Shown here: positions 1-9,965 of the stretch, piece after piece | Numbering within the stretch: position 1 is the stretch's first letter | Layout: each line of letters starts with the position of its first letter | DNA from: Liolophura sinensis | Lineage: Eukaryota; Mollusca; Polyplacophora; Chitonida; Chitonidae | Assembly (NCBI RefSeq): GCF_032854445.1 | Contig: NC_088306.1 | Location: forward strand, 7,625,924-7,689,923 | Direction: 5' to 3' | Length of the DNA: 64,000 bases | Notes under the pieces: model-generated | Databases searched by the model: none | Told to the model about the DNA's origin: nothing | What the model saw: only the letters and a program-made list of their open reading frames with translations | Program-made: the position numbers and the translations under genes

Positions 1-381
1 CGGCCTATTGATTTCACCGCGACCTAGACACTGATATCAAAATGAGTAGTCCACCGACTTCATCGCGATCTGTTCACTGATATAAAAAAACTAACGGCCC
101 ACTGATTTTCACTGTGAAAAGGGCACTGATATGAAAATCAGTGGTCCACTTATTTTATTGGGATCAGCCCACTGATATATAAAATAACGGCCCACTAATT
201 TCACTGTGATGAGAACACTGATATAAAAAACGGCCCACTGTGAAATGCACACTGGTATAAAAATGATCGGCTCACTGATTTCACTGATGTGCCCAATGAT
301 ATAAAAAAAATAACGGCCCACTGATTTCACTGTGAACTGCACACTGATATGAAAATGAACGCCTGGCTGTTTTAACTGCAA
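1..381. repeat. Minisatellite, ~47-bp unit, window edge
   Basis: About eight imperfect units, each containing a form of 'cactgatataaaa' and a 'gatttcactgtga' block. The first motif recurs at roughly 77, 123, 170, 216, 249, 295 and 343, so most spacings are 46-48 bp. The array runs off the left edge. The same motif family, with 'atatcaccgcgaac' cores, lies at 9595-9738, immediately 3' of the intact PAN exon. This array likewise lies immediately 3' (minus strand) of the decayed PAN exon. Confidence 0.85.
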
Positions 382-399
382 ATCCTAAAGAGAGTAGGA

Positions 400-632
400 A
401 AAATGTACTACCCTTTCGTAACTTCCCAGTGTCCAGGACGGATTATCTTTGTATTGTATACTTATCAAAGAATCTTTGTACTTTATTACTATATCTTCTG
501 CACTCCTTGCAATTCCGTATTGAAAGTAAAAAGTTCACAGGTTTTGGATTTCAAGCAAACACGAGAGCACATTGTTGGCATGCGAGCTGTTAAGTTGAAT
601 TCCAGACTCCCGATGCACTGTTCGTATAACAA
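400..632 (-). pseudogene. PAN/apple-like last exon, decayed copy
   Basis: This is the remnant of the last exon of a lectin-like gene, paralogous to the exon at 9965-9748. The acceptor context 'ttgcag' at 634-633 and the start of the exon are conserved. The segment encoding MCSRVCLKSKTCELFTFNT is clearly homologous to MCSRICLKYKTCELFNFNT of the intact copy. Between the acceptor and that segment the copy is 14 nt shorter than the intact one, which shifts the frame. Further along the fourth cysteine region is out of frame and runs into a stop. Similarity at the DNA level continues weakly to about position 400. It belongs with the CTLD remnants at 3245-3088 and 5676-5440. A functional product from this exon is unlikely. 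Confidence 0.75.
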
Positions 633-859
633 CTGCAACAAAGTAAACAATACAGTTTATAAAGATACAGACAGACAAATAAAGCCGACCAGATAGACTT
701 AGTTATACGACAACACCATCAGTTTAAATATTTTCATTAGTATGTTAACGCTATTTAATGAAAGGTATATTAATGTGCTGAATTCTGTATTGTCATTTTC
801 TTTATTTGAATGTTGTTCAACGCCAGCCTCAAACTTTTTTCACTGAAATGAAGATAGGA

Positions 860-1635
860 ATCTATGCGCCGAAACAGGCATTCGTATACCAGCCGTCAAA
901 AAAAAAAGAACGATCGGGTCAATAATCGCAAGGTCAATTCCCAAAACGACCTGTAACACAAACTACCAAAGAACTAAGTACGAAAATAGGACGGAATCAT
1001 ACTAAGAGAAGAGGTAAAGAGTTATCTGTGATGTTGGAAAGACGCAAGGCATGTTCTAGGCGACTGAGTGAAATCAGTATTCAGACCGTGTACCATGTGA
1101 GAATATAAGTTGTCGATAATAAAATATGTATCAGTTGCGCTTTAATTGCAACTGTTTATATATCCGAAGACGCGATCTAGCTCAACACGATGAATATACA
1201 GGCCCAAGGCCCGGGATGAGCGGAATTAGACACAGTCATGAAACAGAGCGCCATAAACTCTGCATACTCTGACCATATCATTTTTACTTTCAAGAGACTT
1301 ATTATACTCACTGTAAAACTTAAGAAACTTAGAGTCAATATAACTAAGACGTAGAACATAAGAGAGAAAAACGAGAGCAGTTTCGACACTGTGATAGCTG
1401 CCTAATGGTCACACGTAACCGGTGAACTACGATCCCTTGTCAATCTTACCTCAGTTAGGGTTTTATTCTAACTGTTCATATAAATGCATAAATAAATTTA
1501 ACCCACAAGTTTTTGCAGTAATAAACTGTGACATTGATTGAAATCTGTACATAACATAGAGGATCTAAGAAGTGCTACAAGGCCAGTATGTACACGCCAT
1601 ATGCAGGACCCTTCGGTATGTTGCTGTCCATGTAA
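860..1635 (-). repeat. Family A interspersed repeat (interrupted)
   Basis: Long copy of an unclassified repeat. Its 3' end is the block 'tctatgcgccgaaacag' at 862, and its 5' part ('tgctacaaggccagtatg') is at about 1573. Between these ends the copy is broken by a family B element at 1378-1500. The 47.6-kb copy runs straight through this point without family B. Confidence 0.6.
1378..1500 (+). repeat. Family B repeat, partial, inside family A
   Basis: Matches the shared family B core: 'gacactgtgatagctgcc', 'cacacgtaaccggtgaa', 'cctcagttagggttttatt'. It lacks the 3' half seen in full copies at 14465 and 39115. Confidence 0.6.
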
Positions 1636-2097
1636 GGATAATTTACATTATTAAAAATTAAAACTATCCCTCTTGTTGTACAGTTTGCGAGAGAGGAAAC
1701 CGATTTGGTCTTTGTACAAACATCGGTCCAGATAAGATGTACCAACTGGAAAGTCGGATTTCCTTTAGATCCTTCAAGATTTGAACGGTCACATTCCTTG
1801 GGTTTCAATCCTGGTAAATCGGTCGCCATTGACAACGGATCAGTAGATCACGGCGAATGGCACATGAAGTAGACAGTCGTAGCTCTGGTGCGACTATGAC
1901 CTAAAATAACCATTTGTTATAAAGTGCCGTCCGTGGTGCCCAGTTAATCTGTATGTAATGAAGTCTGTATGTTTCGTCTTATCTTCCGATCGACTTTCCT
2001 GTTCGACATTTATCTGAGATTTGCAATAGTGAATTTAAAAGTTCAGCAGCTAAATTATCCTTACACGACAGCAATGTATCGAAGGGGTCTGCACATG
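1636..2097. other. No supported feature
   Basis: Between two family A copies. The minus strand has an open stretch of 80-odd codons over 1835-1575, but it overlaps the 5' end of a family A repeat and has no recognisable domain, so it is not called a gene. Confidence 0.4.
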
Positions 2098-2800
2098 GCG
2101 TGTACATATCTCGCCTTGTAGCATTTATTAGATCCTGTGAGTTGTGTGACGATATCAATCAACGTCACAAGTTATTACTAAAAAATCTAGTCTGTCAGGG
2201 TTATTCCATCCAACGCCTTCAGAGCACGACGTTAAACCCCGAGCACCCACACACTCACTCAAACGTCTTGGAAATGGATCTTGTGATTATCGACTTGGAA
2301 CGCCCTTTACGGATTACAATTGATATACGAATGTCGGACATGAAGCTTATATGTCTATTCACTCCGAGTTTCTAAAGTTTTACTATGAGTATAATTCTCT
2401 TGTATGTGAATATGGACAAAGCTCCAAAATCTCTGGCGCCCTACGTTATGATTGTGTCGAATTCCGCTTTATCCCGCGGCTAGGGACTGTTTATTCATCG
2501 TGATGAAATAGAACGCCATGTTGAATATATAAACAATTACAATCAAAGCGCAACTGAGATACATATTTGCTAATCGACTGATTTTACTCAGTCGTTCAAA
2601 ACATACCCAGTGTCTTTCTAACATATCTGGAAACTGTTGACTGCTTCCCTATGGATGATTTTATCCTATTTCGTGCTTTATATGCTCTCTTAGTATTTAG
2701 GTTGTTTGGGTTATTCGTTGTTTTGGGAACTGGTCTTACGATTATCGACCTGAGACGTCCACAACATGTAGAGTATATCTAGACCAGTGACAACTGCAAA
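2098..2800 (+). repeat. Family A repeat, near full length, rearranged
   Basis: Starts with 'gtacatatctcgccttgtagc', passes through 'gttattccatccaacgcc' and 'caatcaaagcgcaactgag', and ends near 'cgattatcgacctgagacg'. A second piece of the 3' end ('cgacttggaacgccctttac') sits out of order at 2290-2345, so the copy is a mosaic. Confidence 0.6.
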
Positions 2801-3087
2801 TGCATTTCACATCATTGGATTTTTCACCAAATCCTGCTTGACACATTGTAAGAGGCAAGAAACATTTAATGAACATATAGAATAAAACTAAATGAGGTAA
2901 AGTGATAAGAGGTCGCGTTTAACCGATTACGTGTGACCTTTTGCCAATTATCTCTATTCTGTAATATTCTGTATGCTATAGTTTTTTGTTTGAAATATAT
3001 CTTTGAATATTCTTTGATTATCAGCCAAACCGGCATGGAAATATGGCTTGTTGCGTTTACACAAATATCCAGCACAACTTGAGTTAC

Positions 3088-3245
3088 CAAATCCAAAAAC
3101 ATAAGGCAGCCGTTCAGTACAGAGAACCAAGCCCAGGTTGAACTCTGTCCCACGTTTGCGTACGACAGGACACTTGCTGCGAAAGTCCATTACCTCTAAT
3201 AAACTCTTTAACACCCCAATGCTCTCCAGAGTGCAGATCCCCCGG
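3088..3245 (-). pseudogene. CTLD second-half exon, decayed copy
   Basis: Homologous to the intact exon 12299-12147. Shared landmarks are CPVVRKRGTEFNL (intact: CPVVCKRGVKFNL) and the end LPYVFGFG (intact: QPYVCEFG). The second cysteine of the first motif and the last conserved CTLD cysteine are both replaced, so two disulphide positions are lost. The donor has drifted from GTAAGT to GTAACT, and the exon is about 5 nt longer than its partner. An acceptor-like AG is present at 3247-3246. Together with the frameshifted PAN exon this argues for a pseudogene, although the exon itself is still open. Confidence 0.7.
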
Positions 3246-3494
3246 CTTTTAAACATATAACAAAAAAGTCGGAATGATTCCGAAACAGTCAAAATAATTT
3301 CGAAAAAGTCAGATTGATATAGTCAAGGCTGTCATATTTTACGCGTTATTATTTCCGCAGCTTTAGCAGTTTTCCAAATTACTTTTTTGGTGTATTTGTA
3401 ATATGTGTACACAGTTTTCTCTGTCTGTTATCTGGGTCTATACTTATTTCATGGTAGACTCCGTGACCGACATAGTTAACGTGTCAGCCTTTTT

Positions 3495-3805
3495 CACCAA
3501 TGCAGACGCTGTGAGATCAAATCCAGCTAATGGCGACTTCCTCTCTAGCGGTACGCGGAAAGATCTTCAGCAACCTGCAGATAGTCGTGGGTTTGCCCTA
3601 GGCTGTGGCCGGCTTCCTCCCACCAAAATGCTTATGCTGGCTTCCTCTCCGGCCGTACGTGGGAAGGTCTGCCTGCAACCCGCGGATGGTCGTGGGTTTC
3701 CTCCCACCTGCCCGGGTTTCCTCCCACCATAATGCTGGCCGCCGTGCTGTAAGTGAAATATTCTTGAGAACGGCGTAAAACACCAAGCATATAAATAAGT
3801 AAACT
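3495..3805 (+). mobile_element. tRNA-derived SINE with duplicated core
   Basis: Starts with a degraded tRNA-like head ('gctgtgagatcaaatcc') and ends 'gagaacggcgtaaaacacc' plus an AT-rich tail. The 'cttcctctc..ggtacg..gaa' to 'gatagtcgtgggttt' core appears twice (about 3535-3600 and 3645-3700), so this copy has an internal duplication. Confidence 0.85.
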
Positions 3806-3989
3806 TACTTAATGCAGCCACTTGGCTATGCATCTTGACGTGTATATAGTTTTATGTGGTTTATTTTTGGGTTTATATCTGCTCACCATTATCAAATAAA
3901 TAAAAAAAATAAATAAATCTGTACAAGGACCAAAACGCTTTCCTGTTGCACCGACTTTACGACATGAGAAATGGTTTAAATTTTCACAT

Positions 3990-4165
3990 TGTAATTTATC
4001 CTTCCGTATAGAGCCATACACCGAAGGGCCGCACATACGGCATATACATATCTCGTACCATTTGTTTTGAGATCCCGAGTGTTAGGTGACGACTTTAAAC
4101 AGCCTCCCAAATTTTTATGGCAAAACTGGCTTGTCAAGGTTATTCCATCCGTTGAGTGATGCAGA
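3990..4165 (+). repeat. Family A repeat, 5' part only
   Basis: 'catatacatatctcgtacc' to 'tcaaggttattccatccg' match the 5' part of the 2098 copy. The rest of the element is missing. Confidence 0.5.
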
Positions 4166-4725
4166 GCATTTTTCTATTTTGGCATTCTAATGTTGGTTGG
4201 ATTTTGTCATTTATGTTTATTCTATGCAATCTTGTTTACTCTACGTAATCTTGTAAAATATTAGTGTACTTGTGGACGTACACTCATAAAGAGATCTATA
4301 AAATGGGATTATCGAACTGAACATTCACAGAAAATGCCACACCAGCGAAAAGTATCGTAATTTTGGAGGTGATGATACGCGAATTCCTGTACATAACCGC
4401 CGCTTTTCTGCATAAAAGTATGTGTTTCTAACTCATCAAACTTTGAGGAAATGCAGAGAAACCAGTTATTTATCGTAGGTTTCTTGAAGTGTTGAATATA
4501 GTCGTACTATAGTCAGACGTTTTCTCACTTCAGCGACGCAAAAATACCAAAACATTTTGTCGCCGAAGGTATTCAACATTCATTGGTCAGTAGTTGCCTT
4601 AGATTGTATCACGTGACACAGCGGGACAGAATCATTGGTCAGTGATATTCAGGTCAGACCTACACACTCCTTTCAGAATAAATGATCAACACAAAACAAA
4701 ATAATGTCATCGTCATCAGATTTAC
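4166..4725. other. Intergenic; CCAAT and E-box motifs only
   Basis: No coding or repeat match recognised. Reading the minus strand there are two 'gaccaatga' CCAAT-like blocks (near 4635 and 4588) and a CACGTG at 4610-4615. Such motifs are found in promoters, but nothing here shows a start site. Confidence 0.25.
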
Positions 4726-4832
4726 TTGCAACTACTATCTGATTCAGTGTCACATTCCGTGTCAGCAGGAGGTCTATCATCGGTTGTGAAGCCTAAAAAA
4801 TCATCTTCGCTGGACTCAACCAACGAAGACAT
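4726..4832 (-). CDS. Candidate small acidic first exon, unknown
   Basis: An ATG at 4832 opens a 35-codon reading frame rich in Asp, Glu and Ser (it begins MSSLVESSEDD and includes TDDRPPADTECDTESDSS). It reaches 'tgcaa|gtaaat', a plausible donor just before the in-frame stop TAA. The biased, low-complexity acidic composition is unlike the surrounding AT-rich sequence and is typical of the disordered start of a nuclear protein. No continuation exon was identified. It lies inside an intron-sized gap of the decayed lectin copy, on the same strand. It may be the first exon of an independent gene or transposase, or chance. Confidence 0.3.
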
Positions 4833-5144
4833 ACTGACACTCAAGTGTGTGTGGGACTCGAAAAGGTTCTAATTTTCTTGTGGTTAGGCATTCAAGGCAA
4901 TAAAAACCGCCAAAATACTAGTCAATACAAGCCTAAGACATCAAGACAGGTTTGTTTTGATTGATTTACATTTGAACAAAACATTTGAAAGCAAAGTATT
5001 CACCGAATGAGAAGTGGTGTCATACGCGGGTTTAGCCGCTCCTCGGGAAATGAGGTGCTATCGGCCGCGTAGAGGGACAGAGCGCTCTGCATTCGGCCTG
5101 AGCCGTGCGTCGGAGCAAATGACTTACGGCATCACGTCATAGTA

Positions 5145-5195
5145 AACAATTTATTTAGTCATATGACGACGAAGGAGTCCTTAGAGTCGGGCGTT
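5145..5195 (-). mobile_element. Fragment of second SINE type (S2)
   Basis: 'agtcatatgacgacgaagg' followed by 'agtccttagagt' matches the body of the element at 55738-56025, in the opposite orientation. Confidence 0.45.
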
Positions 5196-5439
5196 CTACC
5201 AAGTGAGCAATCGGGGCCAGTAATACACATGGATGTTTATAAAGTCACGAGCCCCAGGGTTAAGCGGAATTACATACAGCAATAACACATACCGACAGTA
5301 ATCCAGCGGTTTAAACTTTCGAATTGGACAACTCCATACCATGCGAAAATTGTATTCCACACAACATTCTGTTTACAGGGCATGCGATTCTCAAAAAGAA
5401 TGCTGGATAGAAAAAAATTTGCATTTAACTCATTTGACC

Positions 5440-5676
5440 TAAATATGTTCTGCAAAATGTATACAACGATGTGCCCCTCGGCTACCCAGTAGCAGTTGCC
5501 GTTCGACAGCGTGCTCAGCGGAAGCTTGCCTAACGTTAGATAGCTAATGAAAGAAAGCGGTCCCAAACGTCCCTTGTTCTCACAACGGTCATCGGCCGGT
5601 TTCCAGGGAAAGGGAACACTGTTAATGTTATAACATGTACCATCTTCTAAACCCTTTGCTTCTGGACAGGTTCCTA
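5440..5676 (-). pseudogene. CTLD first-half exon, second copy
   Basis: Paralogue of the exon 13040-12804. It starts at the equivalent acceptor ('gcacag|taggaac') and keeps all four cysteines in matching contexts: GTCP, DGTCY, ADDRCEN and NGNCYW. The W-x-x-ADD-x-C and LGKL positions are shared with the intact copy. The reading frame is open for the whole exon and beyond. The donor that ends the intact exon (phase 1 GTATGA) is not preserved; the nearest GT is in a different phase. No signal-peptide exon could be found between this exon and 9.5 kb. With the decayed downstream exons it most likely belongs to a pseudogene, but this exon alone looks selected or recently duplicated. Confidence 0.65.
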
Positions 5677-6052
5677 CTGTGCATACAGCCACAAAACGAG
5701 AAATTGAGTGAGACACATTAAATATTTATTGATATATTTATGATATTGATGTTGGGAGAAAATCACGACCATCTGCACGTTGCCGAACATTCGTAAAAAC
5801 AATAGCATGCTCGGTCAGCACTTACTGAATTAGGTCTGGCGTTTCAGATTAAGGGTCTATTGATGTTAGATATCTACAAATTTGTTTTCGAACATGTCTT
5901 GGTGTGTACTAAATTTAGTCCAACAATAAGGTGCCCAAAATAATGGTTATTAAACATTGGTTACATTAATCTTAATTACTAAAAGTTTACTACATATTGT
6001 ATGTATTCAAGGAAATAGCCTTGAGTACTGTGTAAAACAACAAACACACACA

Positions 6053-6083
6053 GATATATATATATCTATCTATCTATTTATCT
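6053..6083. repeat. TA / TATC microsatellite
   Basis: A short (TA)n run passes into 'tatctatctatctat'. Confidence 0.8.
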
Positions 6084-6099
6084 CTTTGTACTATATATC

Positions 6100-6810
6100 A
6101 TGTAAAAGAACCCTCAGGTGGTAATGCAAGGCACCTTTATAATAATAAACAGCTAAGGAGATGTGACCGTGATAAATCGTTAACTTCTGATGATTAATTT
6201 CATACTGTTATTGTCAGAAATTCCAAAAACGTGGGTAGGGTGCCCCAGAGGGATGTTTTGTGCCAGCGTTTGCGTCATTAAATGTTAAATATATAAAGTT
6301 TTGCATGTTCTTGCCCATTCAGTTGTCTTACAAGACAATTTATGCCATATAATCAGAAAGGATTTAATTTGTGTATAGCCTGGATATGATGTGTATACTC
6401 CTGGGATTGTTTTAGTGGGTTGATTGTATTTGACTGTATATTTGTTCCTAAAGCACAACTGTGGATTGTCCTGTTGATTATAGTAAGGCCCGAGCATCGT
6501 TGTCAAGACTACGTGATGACCTGTCCTAAATGGACTACAGCACTGAAATATTAAGATGCTGTTTGTCTTGGAACATAATTTTCAATATATCGGTGACCTC
6601 TTCGTCCGCTATTCAGTCCGATGATGAATATTGTAACGGAGTGTTTTTCGGCTGGTCACTTTGAAAACTGGGCTTATCAGACATTGTGTTATGCCGCTAA
6701 TTCTTAAATATCTATGATGTCATTCGAGGTATTAAAATTTTTGTGCCGAAAACAAGCGTATGGAGATTGACATTATGATATAGAATAATAATACTAGGTG
6801 CATTGTACTT
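6100..6810. other. No supported feature
   Basis: AT-rich sequence without coding structure, SINE match or clear repeat that I can recognise. Confidence 0.4.
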
Positions 6811-6814
6811 GCAA

Positions 6815-7320
6815 AAATTTGGATGCCTGACAAGGTTATTCCATCATAACGCCTTCATTCTAAGTTTCTTAAGTTTTGCAATGAGTATACTTCTCTTGTA
6901 AATAAATATGGACATACAATTCAGAATTTCAGGCACTGTTCTTCATGATTGTGTCTAATGTCACTTAACCCGGTACCGGGACTGTATATTCATCGTGTTG
7001 AGTTAAGATTGCCAATTTGGATATATGAACAGTTGTAATCTAAGCGTTATTCAGATACATACATTTTTATTTGTTATAGGCGTCGTACACAATGTGAGTG
7101 CTGATTTCACTCAGTCGCCTAGAACATACCTTGCGTCTGTCGGACATCATTCAAAATTGTTGACTGCTTCTCTGCATAATTTCGTCCTGATTTTGTAGTT
7201 TATTTACTCTATATGTTCTCAGTTCTTTGGTAGTTTGTGTAGTTTTGCAATTGGCTTTGCGATTATTGACCCAGAACGCCCTTATTAGTTTATGGCTGGA
7301 ATACGAATGTCTTTTTTCCG
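6815..7320 (+). repeat. Family A repeat
   Basis: Continuous copy from 'gacaaggttattccatc' through 'gatttcactcagtcgcc' and 'gttgactgcttctctgc' to 'cgacgcatgcat'. It is one of the clearer long copies. Confidence 0.65.
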
Positions 7321-7695
7321 ACGCATGCATATCAATGTGAGGCTACCTATCACTGACTAAAGGAAATTTTGGTAGTGAGTATGGGTGATTTTAAAGAGAG
7401 TTGAATATAGGCGACCAGGTAAAATAAAGAGAGAAAATTGCAGTGATTAGCAAGTATAACCGTGAATACCCCACTTTTTTTGGACATGGATGGTGTGGGT
7501 TTGACACTGAGTAGGTGACCTTCATGTTCTGTTTTCTTTTCTCTTTTACTTTTGGTAGATAAATGGATAATCCAAAACATATGAGAAAAAAATTAATCTA
7601 AATTTTCTATATATCTTTCTAATAATTTTTTTCTTTTCTGGTGACTCAGTTGTCAGTTTGCACTGAGCTAATTATTGACCACCAAAGTTGACAAG

Positions 7696-7995
7696 GAGGC
7701 CACCGTGGCCGAGGAGTTTAGCACACCAACGTAGCGAAGTGACCCAGACGCCAATCACCAACTCTCGCTGTGAGTTCAATCGAATAAATAAATCAAGGTT
7801 GACAATCCATCTCGTTTAGTCCCCCTTTTCTGGGATGCAAGGACTAAATCCCCGACTAACGTTTTCAGATCATTTCCTCCATGCATGTGTTACCCAAACA
7901 CATCATTCCTTTCTACGGCGCTGTGTTTCACCACGATAATGCTGGCGGCCATCTGATAAATGAAATATTCTTAATTACAGCGTAAAACAATCAGT
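7696..7995 (+). mobile_element. tRNA-derived SINE, broken into head and tail
   Basis: The head 'ggccaccgtggccgagg' is at 7698. The tail 'cgataatgctggcggcc...cagcgtaaaacaatc' ends near 7995. About 100 bp between them do not match the SINE. Confidence 0.65.
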
Positions 7996-8204
7996 CACAT
8001 CGCTCAAGCGGTTAAAGACAACTGAATAGAGCTTGTGTTCACTGCAATGTCCATGATTTAACTAAGCGGTAGTGTATTTACTTGATATGTAGCCTCCTAT
8101 TTGATAATATACGACGGTAATTACAAGAAACAAGGTGGATCCCGGCCAAAAACTACTTTGTATTCCTTGTTTCAAATTTGACTTATATGAATATGTACCT
8201 TACA

Positions 8205-8300
8205 TGAATAAATGAATGCTTGGGCTTTAATGTCGTACTTAACAATTTTCAGCCATATCACGACGAGGAGTAATTAGGTGTATGTACATATATTGTGTCT
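8205..8300 (-). mobile_element. S2-type SINE fragment
   Basis: 'tgcttgggctttaatgtcg' with 'cacgacgaggagt' matches the 50515-50640 copy. Confidence 0.5.
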
Positions 8301-8344
8301 TCTTGCGGCAGTCTAAATCCTGTTAAGTGCTGCCGTCACTGAAA

Positions 8345-8545
8345 TGTCGTACCAACGATACCAGACATGACAACCTGCCCAGTCACATTATACTAACAGT
8401 GTGCAAAGAGTTCTGTTTCCTTGCTCTAATCTCTCAGTGCTGAGTAGTGAGGCATCAGCAAGTACCATTTTGAAAGTCTTTAGTATGATCCGATTCGGGT
8501 TTGACCCCTGTTCTCCCAGCTTCGAGGCGGATGCACTAATCATCA
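8345..8545 (+). mobile_element. S3-type SINE fragment
   Basis: 'cttgctctaatctctcag', 'agcaagtaccattttgaaag' and 'ccagcttcgaggcgg' match the element at 10425-10670. Confidence 0.6.
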
Positions 8546-8924
8546 GACCACTGAACGGTCATAACTTATATGATCTCGGATCATATATATATACATATGT
8601 TAGATCATGTTTAAAGTGAGATGATTTCAGAGCGCTCTGCATCTCTGACAAAATGGCACCCGGGGTCACGAACTGATGTTAGACAAAATTTCAAAATTTC
8701 CAATCACTTTAAAACTGTTATTGCTAATGTAAAAAGAACAAAACATTGCCTTACAACTTTAATTTGGGGTAAGTTGTTGTAGAACAAATTTCAACTAAAA
8801 CAACCGAAAGGAACATATCAAATTTAATGATTAAATTTTGATTTAAGTCCAAGATCGCTTCGTGATCCCGGGTCCAGTATCATAGTTATATATAATTCCG
8901 CTTAAACCGAGTTAAGGAAGTGTG

Positions 8925-9066
8925 TATTTATTTATTTGATTGGTGTTTTCCGTCGTACTCAAGAATATTTTTCTTATACGATGGCGGCCACAGCAGTATG
9001 GTGGGAGGAAACCGGGCAGAGCCCGGGGGAAGCTGGCGACCATCTGCAGGTTGCTGTTGACCTTCC
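8925..9066 (-). mobile_element. tRNA-derived SINE, 3' half
   Basis: Starts from the tail 'tatttatttatttgattgg' and runs through the core to 'gttgaccttcccacc'. It is cut off where family A begins at 9070. Confidence 0.85.
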
Positions 9067-9069
9067 CAC

Positions 9070-9192
9070 CGAAAGTATGTCAAGTACGAAAATAGGACGG
9101 AACCATGCTAAGAGAAGCAGTCAACAGTTTTCTATGATGGTGGAAAGATGCAAGGTATTTTCAAGGCGACTAAGTGAAATCAGTCTTTAAAT
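9070..9192 (-). repeat. Family A fragment
   Basis: 'gtacgaaaataggacgg' to 'aggcgactaagtgaaatcag' match the 3' half of family A. It directly abuts the truncated SINE. Confidence 0.6.
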
Positions 9193-9594
9193 GCTGTCTT
9201 GGTGAGTGTACATTATGAACCTTTTATATCACAGGCAGCCTGACACTCAGCCTATAACACACCCTCCGAACAACAGAAAATGTAGAATTGCAAATAAAAT
9301 ATTTCTATGAAATATACCTATGGGAATGTAATTGTTGACGGTTTATTAGATGGGATCAAGAGATGAGATATGTGTAAGACGAGAAGGATAACATTACATT
9401 GAGAGGAAAAACCCTTCAGTTCAAAACAAGTGTTAGACAACAAATGGCTTATCACAAGCTACAGAGTATAGAACAAGTATATATAGGTTTGGTTATACCC
9501 TGCATGGTTTAACTGTCATGGTTTAAATATCATGGTTTCACAAATGCTGGGTATCCTTATTGAACTATAAGAATAGAAGCGAAATATTGGTGAA

Positions 9595-9738
9595 CTGTTC
9601 CCTGATTTCACCACGAACTTAAGATCGTGATATGTACATTCATTTGGTCGCTAAAGGTACATTAATATCACCGTGAACAATATACTTATATCACCGCGAT
9701 CTTTATACTGTTATCACCGCGAACAATAAACTGACTAC
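9595..9738. repeat. Minisatellite 3' of the lectin gene
   Basis: Four to five degenerate units with 'atatcaccgcga' cores, related to the array at 1-381. It begins about 10 bp beyond the stop codon of the PAN exon on the minus strand. Confidence 0.7.
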
Positions 9739-9747
9739 TGGAAAGTG

Positions 9748-9965
9748 TTACAATTTCTTAACTAACCACACTTCCCAGGATGGTCCATCTTTGTACGCTA
9801 CACTAGAACTGTATCCGGCGCATTCTCTTGACACCGTATTGAAATTAAAAAGTTCACAGGTTTTGTATTTTAAGCAAATACGAGAGCACATTGTGGGCAT
9901 GGCAGCTGTTACCGTGAATAGCTGATCTCCCACGATTGATTTATCTTCCTCTGTTCGCATAATAA
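9748..9965 (-). CDS. Exon 5: PAN/apple-like domain and stop
   Basis: The acceptor 'tttccttcttgcag' leads into a phase 1 exon of 218 nt ending in TAA. The core is MCSRICLKYKTCELFNFNT, then RECAGYSS, matching the PAN/apple pattern C-x3-C-x5-C-x-x-F-x-F...C. It ends VWLVKKL. The domain is short compared with a full apple domain (~80 residues), so it may be a minimal PAN. Confidence 0.75.

Noticed and set aside
403-696. Plus-strand open frame of 97 codons
   Set aside because: It is antisense to the decayed PAN exon, whose homology is on the minus strand.
3567-3833. Open frames on both strands at 3.4-3.8 kb
   Set aside because: They lie within a GC-richer SINE; similar frames recur in every SINE copy (20.9, 50.1, 52.7 kb).
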